A stretch of DNA of 64,000 bases from Gammaproteobacteria bacterium UBA5078. Its GTDB lineage: Bacteria; Pseudomonadota; Gammaproteobacteria; Pseudomonadales; Pseudohongiellaceae. Under the pieces are notes generated by a model, which saw only the letters and a list, made by a program, of their open reading frames with translations, was not told the DNA's origin and ran no database searches. Positions 36,779 to 46,500 of this stretch are shown piece by piece (position 1 is the first letter of the stretch; every line of letters begins with the position of its first letter). The stretch lies in assembly GCA_002416505.1 (NCBI GenBank), contig DIAM01000014.1, positions 149,302 through 213,301 of the forward strand. Direction: 5' to 3'. The translations under genes and the position numbers were made by a program.

Positions 36779-37246
36779 ATGACAGGACGTGTAATAGAGA
36801 TACACATCGCGGCACAAAGCGATGCACCAGCAGATGCAAAGACAAGCGTGCAGCTAGAGGCCGGGCACGGCATCGTGGGGGATCGCCATTTCCTGCCACA
36901 ACGGGCCTTAGCGATGGGGGACGAGCCGAGGCGTAAGGAAGACATCAGCATCATCAGCGCGGACGAGATCGATGCGTTCAACGCACAGTTTCAGCTCGCC
37001 ATTCCCTACGGGGAGTTTCGTCGCAACATCATCACGCGCGGTATCGACCTGAATGCATTGGTGGGCAAACGCTTTCGTATCGGCACAGTGTTGTGTGAAG
37101 GCATGGAGCTGTGTGAGCCCTGTAGCAAGCTCGCCAGAACTGTCAATCGCCTCGTTCTCCCCCATTTGGTTCATCGTGCCGGCATTAGGGCTGCTGTGCT
37201 CGAGAGTGGTCAGGTAGCGCCTGGTGACACCTTCTTAATGGTGTAG
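36779..37246 (+). CDS. MOSC-domain protein
   Basis: 155 aa from the ATG at 36779, with GAGGAA five to six bases upstream. It has the MOSC fold: GHGIVGDRHF near residue 29, ISIISADEID and FRRNIITRGIDLNALVG. The conserved cysteine usual for MOSC metal-sulphur proteins is in LCEPCSKLARTVN (two Cys). MOSC proteins handle molybdenum-cofactor sulphur or, in YiiM types, reduce N-hydroxylated bases; which applies is unclear. It is unrelated to flagella, lies opposite to fliD and flaG, and splits the normal flaG-fliD junction. Confidence 0.88.
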   Translation: MTGRVIEIHIAAQSDAPADAKTSVQLEAGHGIVGDRHFLPQRALAMGDEPRRKEDISIISADEIDAFNAQFQLAIPYGEFRRNIITRGIDLNALVGKRFRIGTVLCEGMELCEPCSKLARTVNRLVLPHLVHRAGIRAAVLESGQVAPGDTFLMV

Positions 37247-37360
37247 AGCTTCGTAGGTCGCACTGGTTGCCGGGTATAGGTTTTCCGGAAACGCCAAAAA
37301 GCGCCGCCCTGTGCAGGCTCGGGCAATAGAGTGATTGCTATAGAATAAAAAATATGCACC

Positions 37361-37387
37361 AAAGAAAAAGCCCGCTAGAAGCGGGCC
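37361..37387 (-). terminator. Rho-independent terminator after flaG
   Basis: On the minus strand: GCCCGC-TTCTA-GCGGGC followed by TTTTTCTTT. It lies 45-70 bases after the flaG stop and should end the flagellin-flaG transcript. Confidence 0.85.
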
Positions 37388-37431
37388 TAAGGGTTTAAGG
37401 AGTTGGTTTGTTGGTCAGTTTTATCTTTGCG

Positions 37432-37842
37432 TTAGACTTGCGCCTTGAACAAAAAGATCGGTTCCTGTGCGTCTAGTTTTTTAGCTAACTCTAACGCTTC
37501 TTTACCACCAAACTGCCGTACTAATTTCCTAGAGTTTCTGTCCACAACGGTCACCGAAGGTTCGGCTGCGCCCAGTTCTACGCCAAAAATAATGTCCCTT
37601 TGTATCGTTTGAACATAGTCGTTCAATCTTGCGACTGCTACTTCTAATTTTTGCTCACTCGTTTGTCCTTCCTGGGATCTTGCATCAAGGTGTCCATTAT
37701 CTTCTTTTGGCTGGTGTCGCTCTTCTTCGCCTCCGGAAAACAGGCTGGAATGCCCTTGATCATTATTCTCGGTTTGCACTGAATTAACCTTATCTCGCGA
37801 GACAGTCGTCGGCAGATATCTTGTTATACTGATGTCAGTCAA
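37432..37842 (-). CDS. flaG: Flagellar protein FlaG
   Basis: 136 aa. The start is a TTG at 37842, with GGAGG six bases upstream; there is no ATG in frame near it. The N-terminal half is a polar, probably disordered stretch, and the C-terminal half is the FlaG domain (VARLNDYVQTIQRDIIFGV, then TVVDRNSRKLVRQFGGKEAL). FlaG influences filament length in Pseudomonas and Aeromonas-type species. It lies 112 bases after flagellin, probably in the same transcript, and ends at a strong terminator. Confidence 0.88.
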   Translation of the reverse strand: MTDISITRYLPTTVSRDKVNSVQTENNDQGHSSLFSGGEEERHQPKEDNGHLDARSQEGQTSEQKLEVAVARLNDYVQTIQRDIIFGVELGAAEPSVTVVDRNSRKLVRQFGGKEALELAKKLDAQEPIFLFKAQV

Positions 37843-37908
37843 GGTATGCCTCCAAAACGCGTCTCTAAAATTACTAAATCATCTAAACCAGGGGTGCAGA
37901 TTATCTGC

Positions 37909-37942
37909 TTTGGCCTCCCGACTCAAGGAGTCGGGGGCCAAA
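37909..37942 (-). terminator. Long stem-loop between flagellin and flaG
   Basis: An almost perfect hairpin, TTTGGCC..CCGACTC / GAGTCGG..GGCCAAA with a three-base loop, begins 13 bases after the flagellin stop. It lacks a T-run on the minus strand. It could therefore be an attenuating or mRNA-stabilising 3' structure that lets some transcription read into flaG, and not a full terminator. Confidence 0.65.
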
Positions 37943-37954
37943 CCAGAGTATTGC

Positions 37955-40900
37955 TTACTGGAGCAGTGACAGCACTTGCTGTGGAGCAGCATTCGCTTGC
38001 GCGAGGATCGAGATACCAGCCTGTTGCAGGATCTGACTTCTTGACAGAGCCGCCGCTTCAGAGGCGAAGTCGGCATCAAGAATTCGCGAGTTTGCAGCCG
38101 ATAGGTTCTCGGAGGTTACCGCCAGGTTAGAGATGGTAGTCTCGAAACGGTTCTGGATCGCACCGAGGTCGGCTCGCGCGCTGTTTACAGCGTTAAGAGC
38201 GTTGTCGACTGCAGTCAGAGCGGCGTTTGCGCCAGACTGTGTAGAGATGTCTACCTCAGTCAGGAACTGACCGGCTACACCACCACCGTAAGAACCTTGC
38301 TGAAGACCTAAAGACTCTAGAGCTGCGTTTCCGTTAGTACCACCACTCACGTCTATGCTGCCTGCCGACTTCAGAGTCACGGTAGAGTAGGTAGTTACAG
38401 CAACATCGCCTGCATCTGTCACCGATTCGGTAGAGAAGTTGTTGGAAGATATTGCCGTACCTGCTAGACCGAAGTTCGAGGCAGAAGCACCACCATCTGT
38501 ATCGAAAGCTAGGACGATATTACGACCATCCGATGCTGTTAACGTCAAGCTCGAACCGTTGTCCTCGGCAACTACACCAGTCTGACCACTTACGGCATTG
38601 ATCTGGTTAACCGCTTGGGCGCGGTTTGCGTCAGCGTTTGCCTGAACTGTCAGGCCAACCGAGACACCGTTTACGTAAACAGTACCCGAGTTAGCAGGAG
38701 TACCAGCAGTGGCTGCCGATCCTACAACCTCAGTTGCGTTTACGGAAGCAGTAACACCAGTTGAGCTAGAGGCACGGTTGATCGCCGCTGCGATTGAGAT
38801 ACCAGAGGCTTGCTTGCTGCTCGACAATGCATCGCTAAAAGACGCAGTGTCGTCTGCTGCTTTTGCCGCACCGATAGAGACGCCGTTGATCACGAGATCG
38901 CCATCAGACAAGTTTGCAACAGAATTTGCCCCTGCTACGCCAAAGTCTTCAAGATCTGCCAGGCCTAGGACAGTGTTAGCATCGTTAGTAGTGGCCGCTA
39001 TCTTGACCTGACTAGAGGTACCACTCGTGTTTGAGCGAATGTTAATCTGCCCAGAACCATCTAAGAACGCAGAGGCGAGCCCATCAAGCGCACCAGCACC
39101 AATTTGGGTGTTGATCAACCCAACCAAAGTGGCTGCAGTGCTACCCGTCTGGTCAGTGTTGATATCGATTCCTGCAGAAACCCCATCAATGGTCAATGTA
39201 AATGCTGCATTTGTAGACTCTGCGATTGCTGCAGTACCAGTAGCGGTTGCTGCATCGGCAACCTTCAAGATGCCTGAAGCGACCAGAGAGCCAGTAGCAT
39301 TATCGTCGAATGTAAGCGCTTGACCTAGATTCACATCTTCAGCAAAACTTAGAGTGTAGGCGCCTCCGCCTCCATCAGTGACTGTAGCGGTAACGCCTAA
39401 TGGGGTTCCTGCAGCCAGTTGGTTATTGATAGCGGTCTGAAGATCAACACCAGTGCTACCCTGGTAGTCGCCATCGAGAGTGATCGTTTTAGTAGTAGCA
39501 CCATAAGTGATATCGAACTTTGTATCACCACCGGCAACACCAAGAGTTGCTGCAGCAACAGTCAGATCAAGCTGATCACCTGCAGCGGCACCTGAGTACG
39601 CTGTGATCTCAATCGAACTGGTAGGACCAGTTGTATTAGAGGTAATGACCAAGTTGTCTGAGCCATCGACTGTCGCGGTAGCTCCAATTGCATTTAGCTG
39701 GGTATTGAGTTGATTTAGCAAATCTGCCCGGCCAGTTACTTGCTGGTTCAATGTGATCGTTGTCGCCACTGCGGCGCCGTCAACTTTAATACCGAATGAT
39801 TCTTCCTCAATTGAGTCTGCAACTCCGTCGACACTAGCTGCGCCAGTGGTGTGACCAATGACCGCCAAATCGCCAGCGCCTACCTCGGTTAACGTCACTT
39901 GATTACCAAGCTTTACTGTATTGGTTTCAGTGAAGATGAGGTTACCTGTAGCACCACCAGACAGTGAAGCTGTGAAACCGGAACCCGAAATCGAAGTGTT
40001 GATATCAGTCAATATTGCTGCCGTACTTGCGTAGGCTTCATCAAGCACTACATTGTAGTTGGTGATACCATTGTTGAGATTAAACTCTACTGGGCTAAAG
40101 TTGAAAGCGATAGATTCTATGGCCTGCGTGCCCGTCAATGTCGCTGCTGCACCGGCACTAGCGCCTGTTACTGCCCCGAAGTTAAACGTGTAGCCAGCAG
40201 TCAATAAGGTGCTTGCTCCCGATTGTGCTCCGGAGGTCGCCGCAAGACTAAAGTCTAGAGCAGCTCCTTCTGCAAAAGTTGATGCCCCTGTAAGCGTTGC
40301 TGTAGTACCTGCAGTTTGCACCTGACTGAAATCGTAACCTGTAACGCCATCGAACACAGTGCCCACGTTCACGCTACCAGTCAATATTGCAGCTTCACCA
40401 GCGTTTGCAGCACGTGCAACGGAGCTCAAGCTCGCGACACCGGCAGTATAGGTACCCTTGGCTACACCGGCATTGGACAGATTGCTGCCCGAGATGCTAA
40501 TGCTTGAAGTGTTCGAACCTGCAACTAGCGTAATGCCACCTGTATAAGTTCCAGTATCAGCAAGACCGGTGTTGGCGGCGGTTAGCGTAGTGAAGGACAC
40601 CGCGATGTTTCGGCCGTCCGCTGCTTCCAAAGAAACACCTAGGGCATCGTCACCGCTGTCGATTGCCGTTACGCCAGTCAGTGAAGACTGAGCGTTGATG
40701 GCGCTGACCACTGCAGAGCGAGTTGAAGCGCCCTGGCCAGTAGTGTCAACGCTAATGGTTGTGCCATTGATAGTGACGGAGCCGGAGGCTGCACCAGCGG
40801 TTAGGCTGCTACCTGCCGCGATGTTCTTATCAACCAGTGCAGAAACGCCGGATTGAGCTGAAGAACGGTTTACCGCGGCCGCTTTGGCGATGCTGCTCGC

Positions 40901-41539
40901 TGCGATGTTCGCAGTGGACGCCGTATCGTCAGAGGCGCGTGAGGAGCCAATGGTTACGCCGTTGATCACTAGATCACCTGAGCTCAGGGCACTGTTAGTG
41001 GCCGTTGTGGTAACACCAGACTTAGTAGACACACCCAGTGTATCCGCAGTCAATTTACCGATGCTGACACTGATAGTCTCGCCGGAGTTGGCGCCTACCT
41101 GGAATACGGAAGCGAAGCTACCATCGAGTAGATTCAGGCCGTTGAAGTTAGTCTGCGAACCAGCGCGTGTGATCTCGGCGATCAGCTGCTGTGTCTCGGA
41201 GTTCAGTGCCTGGCGGTCTGCGTCGGAGTTAGTACCGTTCGAGGATTGCAGGGCTAGTTCACGGATACGCTGCAGGGAGTCGGTCATCGCACCCAGTGCG
41301 CCTTCCGCTGTTTGTGCCAGAGAAACACCGTCGCCGACGTTTCGGATTGCCACGTTCAGACCATTGATCTGAGACTGAAAGCGCGTGGAAATCGCTAGAC
41401 CGGCAGCGTCGTCCTTTGCACTGTTGATGCGAAGACCGGAAGACAAGCGCTCAAGAGCCTGGTTAGTGGCCGCTTGAGAACTGTTCAGGTTACGCTGAGC
41501 GTTCAATGAAGCGATGTTGGTATTAATGATCTGAGGCAT
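37955..41539 (-). CDS. fliC: Giant flagellin
   Basis: 1194 aa from the ATG at 41539 (AGGAG upstream); most flagellins have 280-600 aa. The N-terminal D0/D1 part (residues 1-170, MPQIINTNIASLNAQRNLN) and C-terminal D1/D0 part (about 1090-1194, ending AQANAAPQQVLSLLQ) are canonical. The exposed middle, about 900 residues, has two related blocks: 184-345 and 876-1030 share SGDLVING(V)(T/S)IG, the DDTAS stretch, AINAQ/QINAV and the (A/S)DGRNI motif. Between them lie IN-type modules at about 485-560, 580-650, 672-745 and 775-850. No Cys. A sigma-28 promoter precedes it. Only one flagellin gene is seen in the window. Confidence 0.96.
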   Translation of the reverse strand: MPQIINTNIASLNAQRNLNSSQAATNQALERLSSGLRINSAKDDAAGLAISTRFQSQINGLNVAIRNVGDGVSLAQTAEGALGAMTDSLQRIRELALQSSNGTNSDADRQALNSETQQLIAEITRAGSQTNFNGLNLLDGSFASVFQVGANSGETISVSIGKLTADTLGVSTKSGVTTTATNSALSSGDLVINGVTIGSSRASDDTASTANIAASSIAKAAAVNRSSAQSGVSALVDKNIAAGSSLTAGAASGSVTINGTTISVDTTGQGASTRSAVVSAINAQSSLTGVTAIDSGDDALGVSLEAADGRNIAVSFTTLTAANTGLADTGTYTGGITLVAGSNTSSISISGSNLSNAGVAKGTYTAGVASLSSVARAANAGEAAILTGSVNVGTVFDGVTGYDFSQVQTAGTTATLTGASTFAEGAALDFSLAATSGAQSGASTLLTAGYTFNFGAVTGASAGAAATLTGTQAIESIAFNFSPVEFNLNNGITNYNVVLDEAYASTAAILTDINTSISGSGFTASLSGGATGNLIFTETNTVKLGNQVTLTEVGAGDLAVIGHTTGAASVDGVADSIEEESFGIKVDGAAVATTITLNQQVTGRADLLNQLNTQLNAIGATATVDGSDNLVITSNTTGPTSSIEITAYSGAAAGDQLDLTVAAATLGVAGGDTKFDITYGATTKTITLDGDYQGSTGVDLQTAINNQLAAGTPLGVTATVTDGGGGAYTLSFAEDVNLGQALTFDDNATGSLVASGILKVADAATATGTAAIAESTNAAFTLTIDGVSAGIDINTDQTGSTAATLVGLINTQIGAGALDGLASAFLDGSGQINIRSNTSGTSSQVKIAATTNDANTVLGLADLEDFGVAGANSVANLSDGDLVINGVSIGAAKAADDTASFSDALSSSKQASGISIAAAINRASSSTGVTASVNATEVVGSAATAGTPANSGTVYVNGVSVGLTVQANADANRAQAVNQINAVSGQTGVVAEDNGSSLTLTASDGRNIVLAFDTDGGASASNFGLAGTAISSNNFSTESVTDAGDVAVTTYSTVTLKSAGSIDVSGGTNGNAALESLGLQQGSYGGGVAGQFLTEVDISTQSGANAALTAVDNALNAVNSARADLGAIQNRFETTISNLAVTSENLSAANSRILDADFASEAAALSRSQILQQAGISILAQANAAPQQVLSLLQ

Positions 41540-41622
41540 GCTTTGATACTCCTGATTGTACACGTTAAACTGAGTCGCATATCGAAGAGGAAAACTACTG
41601 CTCGCCTTATGCGTTATCAGGG

Positions 41623-41649
41623 TTAACGACTAATTTGCACAAAGCTTTA
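41623..41649 (-). promoter_or_regulatory. Putative sigma-28 (FliA) promoter of flagellin
   Basis: On the minus strand: TAAAGCTT, 11 bases, GTCGTTAA. This matches the sigma-28 consensus TAAAGTTT-N11-GCCGATAA at 7 of 8 and 6 of 8 positions. Leader to the ATG is about 75 nt. Confidence 0.8.
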
Positions 41650-41829
41650 GCGTAAAAGTGAAAAAAATACGCAGATCAAAGCTCTTTGCGGCCAAGTATA
41701 CTCCCCACACCCAATGTATGAGGAGCGCTAAGAACCCATGCTATCGGCGCGTTCTGTGATGGCTTTAGCAGTTTGGGGGGAATTTTGAGTTTTGGGTGTG
41801 CTACACAGGCTTGTGGCAAATTTTGGCGA

Positions 41830-41855
41830 TTCGCGGGCGAACCCGCTCCTACAGG
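41830..41855. repeat. REP-like palindrome
   Basis: TTCGCGGGCGAACCCGCTCC then TACAG: hairpin GCGGG-CGAA-CCCGC with the REP-type tail. Related to the copy at 2125-2150. It lies just before the FliT-like gene. Confidence 0.7.
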
Positions 41856-41863
41856 GATAGAAG

Positions 41864-42205
41864 ATGACATCACCCACCAGAGTCGAGCGCGAACAATGGG
41901 GCACCATCCTCGAGCTCTCCACGCGCATGCTGGAGCAGGCGGAGATTCGGGACTGGGATTCGCTAAGCGCGCTGATGGACGCCCGTGACAAGCTGCTCAA
42001 GCTGTATTTCACGCAGGGCGACTCGGTGGAGCGGAATGAGGAGTTGCGCGAGCAGATCGCGATGATCCAGGACAACGATCGGCTCATCGTCGAGCTGACG
42101 AAGACGAACCGGGAATTGCTGGCGGATGAGCTAATCAAATTGCAGAAGGCCAAGCAGACGGTCAACGCCTACCAATTGCAGATGCAGAGGCTGCAGACCG
42201 AATAG
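41864..42205 (+). CDS. FliT-like small flagellar protein
   Basis: 113 aa, almost wholly alpha-helical (RVEREQWGTILELSTRMLEQ, then a long Leu/Gln/Lys helix to the end). Size, helicity and placement among flagellar genes fit the FliT/FlgN-type export chaperones; in Pseudomonas a FliT-like gene follows fliS. Here it stands alone on the opposite strand, converging on flgL with 28 bases between. A short TAGGC/GCCTA inverted repeat spans its stop. FliT chaperones FliD, so this could serve the giant cap; that is inferred from context. Confidence 0.65.
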   Translation: MTSPTRVEREQWGTILELSTRMLEQAEIRDWDSLSALMDARDKLLKLYFTQGDSVERNEELREQIAMIQDNDRLIVELTKTNRELLADELIKLQKAKQTVNAYQLQMQRLQTE

Positions 42206-42233
42206 GCATCATCGCCTACTACTTATAGTCCGT

Positions 42234-43478
42234 TTAGATGTAATTGAAGATGGACAGCTTACTCACCCGCGCGAAACTCGCCTGAGCGGCCTCTAGAATG
42301 AAACTCTCCTGAGTCAGCTGGCTTATCGCCGCCGCATAGTCCAAGTCTTCTAACGAAGAGCGTGCCGTCTGAATGGCGAGATTCGAGTCTTCATTGGCAG
42401 ACAGGGTGGCATCCACCAGATTCAAGCGCGCACCAATCGAGCTGCGCGTCTCTAGAATGGTCGTCTGTGCGTTGCTTAAGTTATCCAAGGCATTGGACGT
42501 TTGCTTCGCCAAGGCCTCCTTATCGAGCACGTTGTCGCCGTACTTATTAAGGGCCGCGACGAAATCTTCGAGCCCCGTCAACAGTCCCTTGCGATCGCTA
42601 GACTCGACAATGAAGGTATCCCCTACTGCGGGCGAGCCAGCGATCGTCACCGCAACGCCGCCGTAGCTGATCTGGGCGCCGGAGACATAGGGTTGATTCT
42701 GCAATAGCAGGCGGCCGTCGGACACCTGGCGGATATTATAGCTAAGGCGCGGCGGGCTCGACTCGTCCAGCGGACGAAACTCGATCACCACGTCCTCTGG
42801 GTAGAAATTCGCGAAGGCCTCGGAGTCTATGACTGTCTCCCTCCCGATTGTCGCAGGGGGCGCGCCGCGATTACTCACGTTCGCGTGTGCCGCAATAGTA
42901 GGCTCGACGCTCTTTACGTCGACGAACAGTTTCTTGCCCGAGTCGCTAGAGGCGACCGAGGTGGCGGCAGAGATCTGAATGCTGCGCTGCCCCTCGTCCC
43001 CCGTGAAGCGATAGCGCCCGTCGTCGCCCTTGACGAAGGGCTCGCTCTTGCCCTGATAGCCGGCGAAGATGAATTCGCCGCTGGCGTCGCGGCTATTCAT
43101 CATCTGCACCATCGCATCGATGGTCGCTTGCAACTCGATGGCGAGATAGCCGCGCTGTTCTTTATTCAATGCTCCGTCACCGGACTGGGTGACTATCTCC
43201 TGCGCACGCAGGATTAGGTCGCTGACCCCGCCGACCGCCGACTCCTCGCGGTTGAGGCGATTGCGCAGCGTCTCCAGATTGCTGTTGTACTGTTTATTGA
43301 GCGCCAGCTCCTGGTTCAGGGCGAGGATGCGTGTGGTGGCAATGGGATCGTCGCCAGCGGAGAGCACGCGCTTGTTTGTCGCGATCTGTTCCTGGGTCTT
43401 GGTCACGGCCTTCTGCATATCGAGCAGGCCCGTGAGCCCCTTGCCGTGAATCTGGAGTGTGGACAGGCGAATCGTCAT
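42234..43478 (-). CDS. flgL: Hook-filament junction protein FlgL (HAP3)
   Basis: 414 aa, slightly longer than E. coli FlgL (317). Flagellin-like N terminus (MTIRLSTLQIHGKGLTGLLD, LSAGDDPIATTRILALN) and C terminus (DLDYAAAISQLTQESFILEA, ending FARVSKLSIFNYI) form the D0/D1 coiled coils. A modest central domain lies at about residues 180-300. It joins FlgK to the filament. It follows flgK by 28 bases. In contrast to FlgK, FlgE, FliD and flagellin, it has not been greatly expanded. Confidence 0.95.
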   Translation of the reverse strand: MTIRLSTLQIHGKGLTGLLDMQKAVTKTQEQIATNKRVLSAGDDPIATTRILALNQELALNKQYNSNLETLRNRLNREESAVGGVSDLILRAQEIVTQSGDGALNKEQRGYLAIELQATIDAMVQMMNSRDASGEFIFAGYQGKSEPFVKGDDGRYRFTGDEGQRSIQISAATSVASSDSGKKLFVDVKSVEPTIAAHANVSNRGAPPATIGRETVIDSEAFANFYPEDVVIEFRPLDESSPPRLSYNIRQVSDGRLLLQNQPYVSGAQISYGGVAVTIAGSPAVGDTFIVESSDRKGLLTGLEDFVAALNKYGDNVLDKEALAKQTSNALDNLSNAQTTILETRSSIGARLNLVDATLSANEDSNLAIQTARSSLEDLDYAAAISQLTQESFILEAAQASFARVSKLSIFNYI

Positions 43479-43506
43479 TGCATAATCCTCAGTGTATGGC
43501 GCACGC

Positions 43507-46500
43507 TTAGATAGCCACTAGCGTGTCAAACATGTCTTTGGCCAGCGTTATCAGGCGTGCGGATGCGTTGTAATGCTGTTCGAACTGGATCAGGCGCGCG
43601 GCCTCTTCCTCGACGTTCACGCCGGAGACGCCCTGTAGCGAGTCCATCGATTGCCGCAGGAGTGTCTCACTGGCCGCCTGGCTCAGGCGCGCCTGACTCG
43701 TCAAGATGCCCAGACTCTCGACCAATTGCCCATAGGCGCCTTGATAGCTCAGGTTGCCGTCGGAGAGCGTTAACGCCGAGTTTAGGGCCAGCATTGCCGC
43801 GCCGTTGCGATTGTCCGCCGTGCCATCCGTATTGTAGTTAATGACGAAACTGTCGCCCGCTCGTGGCGCGCCGTTGACCCCTTCGCCACTGCCAATACTG
43901 ACCTGATAGCCCATGAAATTGGCCGTGGCCTTAGGCTCGGAGCCGAACAAGCCATTGAGTCGATTCGAGACCACACTCATATCGGCGGCCAGTTGCACAT
44001 CCAGCGTGCCGCCGACCACGAAGTCATTCGTGTAGCCCACGCCAACGTCCGCACGGCCGAACAAGGTGCCGTAGGTGCCGACCACGTCGGTCACGGCAAG
44101 GCGCGAGCTGGCGCCATAGGTATTGGAGTCCAGGGTGAGGAAGCCACCGGTCGAGACCCCCACGCGAATATCTCCGATGCCCGCGGCGGACAGGGCCGCG
44201 TTGATGGCGTCGCGAACGATGGTAGCTACGCCAGACGCGCCGGTCTGTGTGCCCGAGACATTGCCTCCGGTCGCCGGCATCATCGACGCCGCGCCGCCTA
44301 TGGCATTGCTGATACTGAGGCTCGCCGTGTCGCCCTTCTGCGCCGTGCTCAGGGTCAGATAGTTACTGCTATCGATGCCCGCGGTGACGACACCCGCACC
44401 GAAAGTAGCATCGAGCTGCGACTGTATATGGGTCAGGATCCCCGGCGGCGTCACAGCGTCGGGCGCACTGGCCAGTGTCGTGTCCACGCCACTGAGGTCA
44501 ATCGTCGAGACTGCACCGCCGTTGACGGCCACATCGAAGCTATGGGCACCCACCGAGAAATTAATCCCGCCCGCGATATTCTGATTACCCGTGAACGTAG
44601 CCGGAATCGCGCTATCACCGGTGAGAGTCACCGACACGGGAGTGTTGCCATCCACCGCCAGATTGAAGGTATGCGGACCACCGCTATCGAAGTTGAAGCC
44701 ATTGGCTAGCGAGACATTGCCCAGCAGCGTGGCGTTCTCGCCACCGGTATTTTGCCCCATCGCGGTTGCAGACTTGAGCAAGCCCTGCGTCGTGGCGTTC
44801 GCGGCAACACTCACCATGGCGCTCTCACCGGTAGCGGTCGTCGTGAAGCGCAGAGCGCCATTAGGCCCAACATCCACGGTGACCCTGCCGGCAATGCCGG
44901 TGGTCCCTGTGGAGGCGTTAATCTGGGCCTGTATCGCCGCTGCAATCGTGGTGCCGCTATTGGCCCCATAGTTCTGATTCAGGGTGATATTGGCCGCGTA
45001 GGACCCGTCCACGACTAGGAGGAAAGTCGAGGAGTTGGCGCCACTGAAATCATAGGCGGCGTTGGCACTCGCGCCATTGGCAAGCTCGCCAGCGATCGCG
45101 CCTTGGTCCGGCCCAGTGATAGTGGTTAGCTGCAAGCCCAGCGGGTCGCCCCCGGTCGTGTTGCTGATCTTAATCGGACGCAAATCGCCAACCGAGCGAA
45201 TCTCTAACTTGCCCTCGGCATTGAGCGTGGCAGTGACCACCCCCTTGCCTAACACCGCGTCGATATCCGCCTGCACGGATGCCGCAATCTCGCCGGAAGC
45301 GAAACTGCCAGGGGACAAGGCCACATACTTGCTACCGAAGCCCAAGTCGATATTGAAACCCGTGTTCGCCGCAATCGTGGCACCAAAGCCAAGCACCTTC
45401 TTGCCCACTACGTTGCGCAAGTCACCGTCGCGAACGGAGAGCGAGTCGCCCGCATTGCCGCCGACATTGACCTTGAGATCGACACCAGTGCCAGAGCGCA
45501 CAGTTAATGTTTCGCCGTCACTGATCGCGGATATTCCTAGGCCCTTGAGGATGCTATCGGCATTGATCCGATCCCGTAGGAAGTCGGCGGTCAATGGGTC
45601 CGGAACGCTGCGCGCAGACAGCTCGCCCTCGAAGATGAAACTCGAGTCGGTTAGATCGACGCCATTGAGTTTGACCGTCAGCGCTGCGCCGACATTGTCG
45701 CTCTTGAAGTCGGAGAGTTGCAGCTGGCTCGTCGCATTGGCCTTCACGCCAGGCAGGTTCGTCAGGCGCTGCGCGATATCGTATGCGGACTGATTCTGTT
45801 CGATCATCAAGCGTTGTTCACTCGAGTAACCCGTCACTGGATCGGTTGTCACAAATGTGAGCGTCTCCGCAGCGTAGCCGTTACGGATATCGCCGATATT
45901 TATGCGCCCTGCACCGCTGCCCAGCGTACTCACCGTGGTGCCACGCGGATCGGAAGGGAATACGAGATTCGTCGCCCCCGGCGAAAAACTCTGATTGTTA
46001 AGGGGCGGTTTCAAGGAAATAGGGTTGGCTGGGTCCGAGTAATCCAGCACATCATAGGTCGTCGCCGAGGTGAAGCGAATCATGATCGGTGGCGATAGCG
46101 AGCCAGGCTTGGAGGTGAACGCCGGAGTATTAATATCGAGCACTGTACCGGGTTGAATGAACGCGCCACCGGAGTTGCCGGCACCGGCCTGCGTGCGTAT
46201 CGGAGAGGCGAACGCGTAAGCCTCTGGCCGCGTGATCAAGACCTTGATATCGCTTACACCCACCTTGGTCGGCAGGATGCTGAACTTGTCTCCGGCCTGA
46301 AAGGTGCCCGAGTTTAGCGTCAGCGAAAATCCATCGACCGAGATAGTCAGCGGCAGTTTTTCGGACAGTACGCCCTCGGCCATCAATTTGCCGTCAGACT
46401 CGCGGATCAAGGTGTATTGCTTGCCGGGGCCCTCGAAATTCAATTTGTAATCGCTCACCTTCAACTTGCTCACATCGTCGATGGTGACGAAGAGTTCGCG

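Larger units (their letters stand above)
41540..41863. other. Divergent intergenic region upstream of flagellin
   Basis: 324 bp between flagellin (minus) and the FliT-like gene (plus). It contains the flagellin sigma-28 promoter and a REP-like hairpin at 41830-41855. No promoter for the plus-strand gene was recognised. Confidence 0.5.

Noticed and set aside
36535..36936. 133-codon plus-strand frame at the MOSC gene start
   Set aside because: It overlaps the MOSC gene in another frame; the MOSC frame has clear family motifs and a ribosome site.
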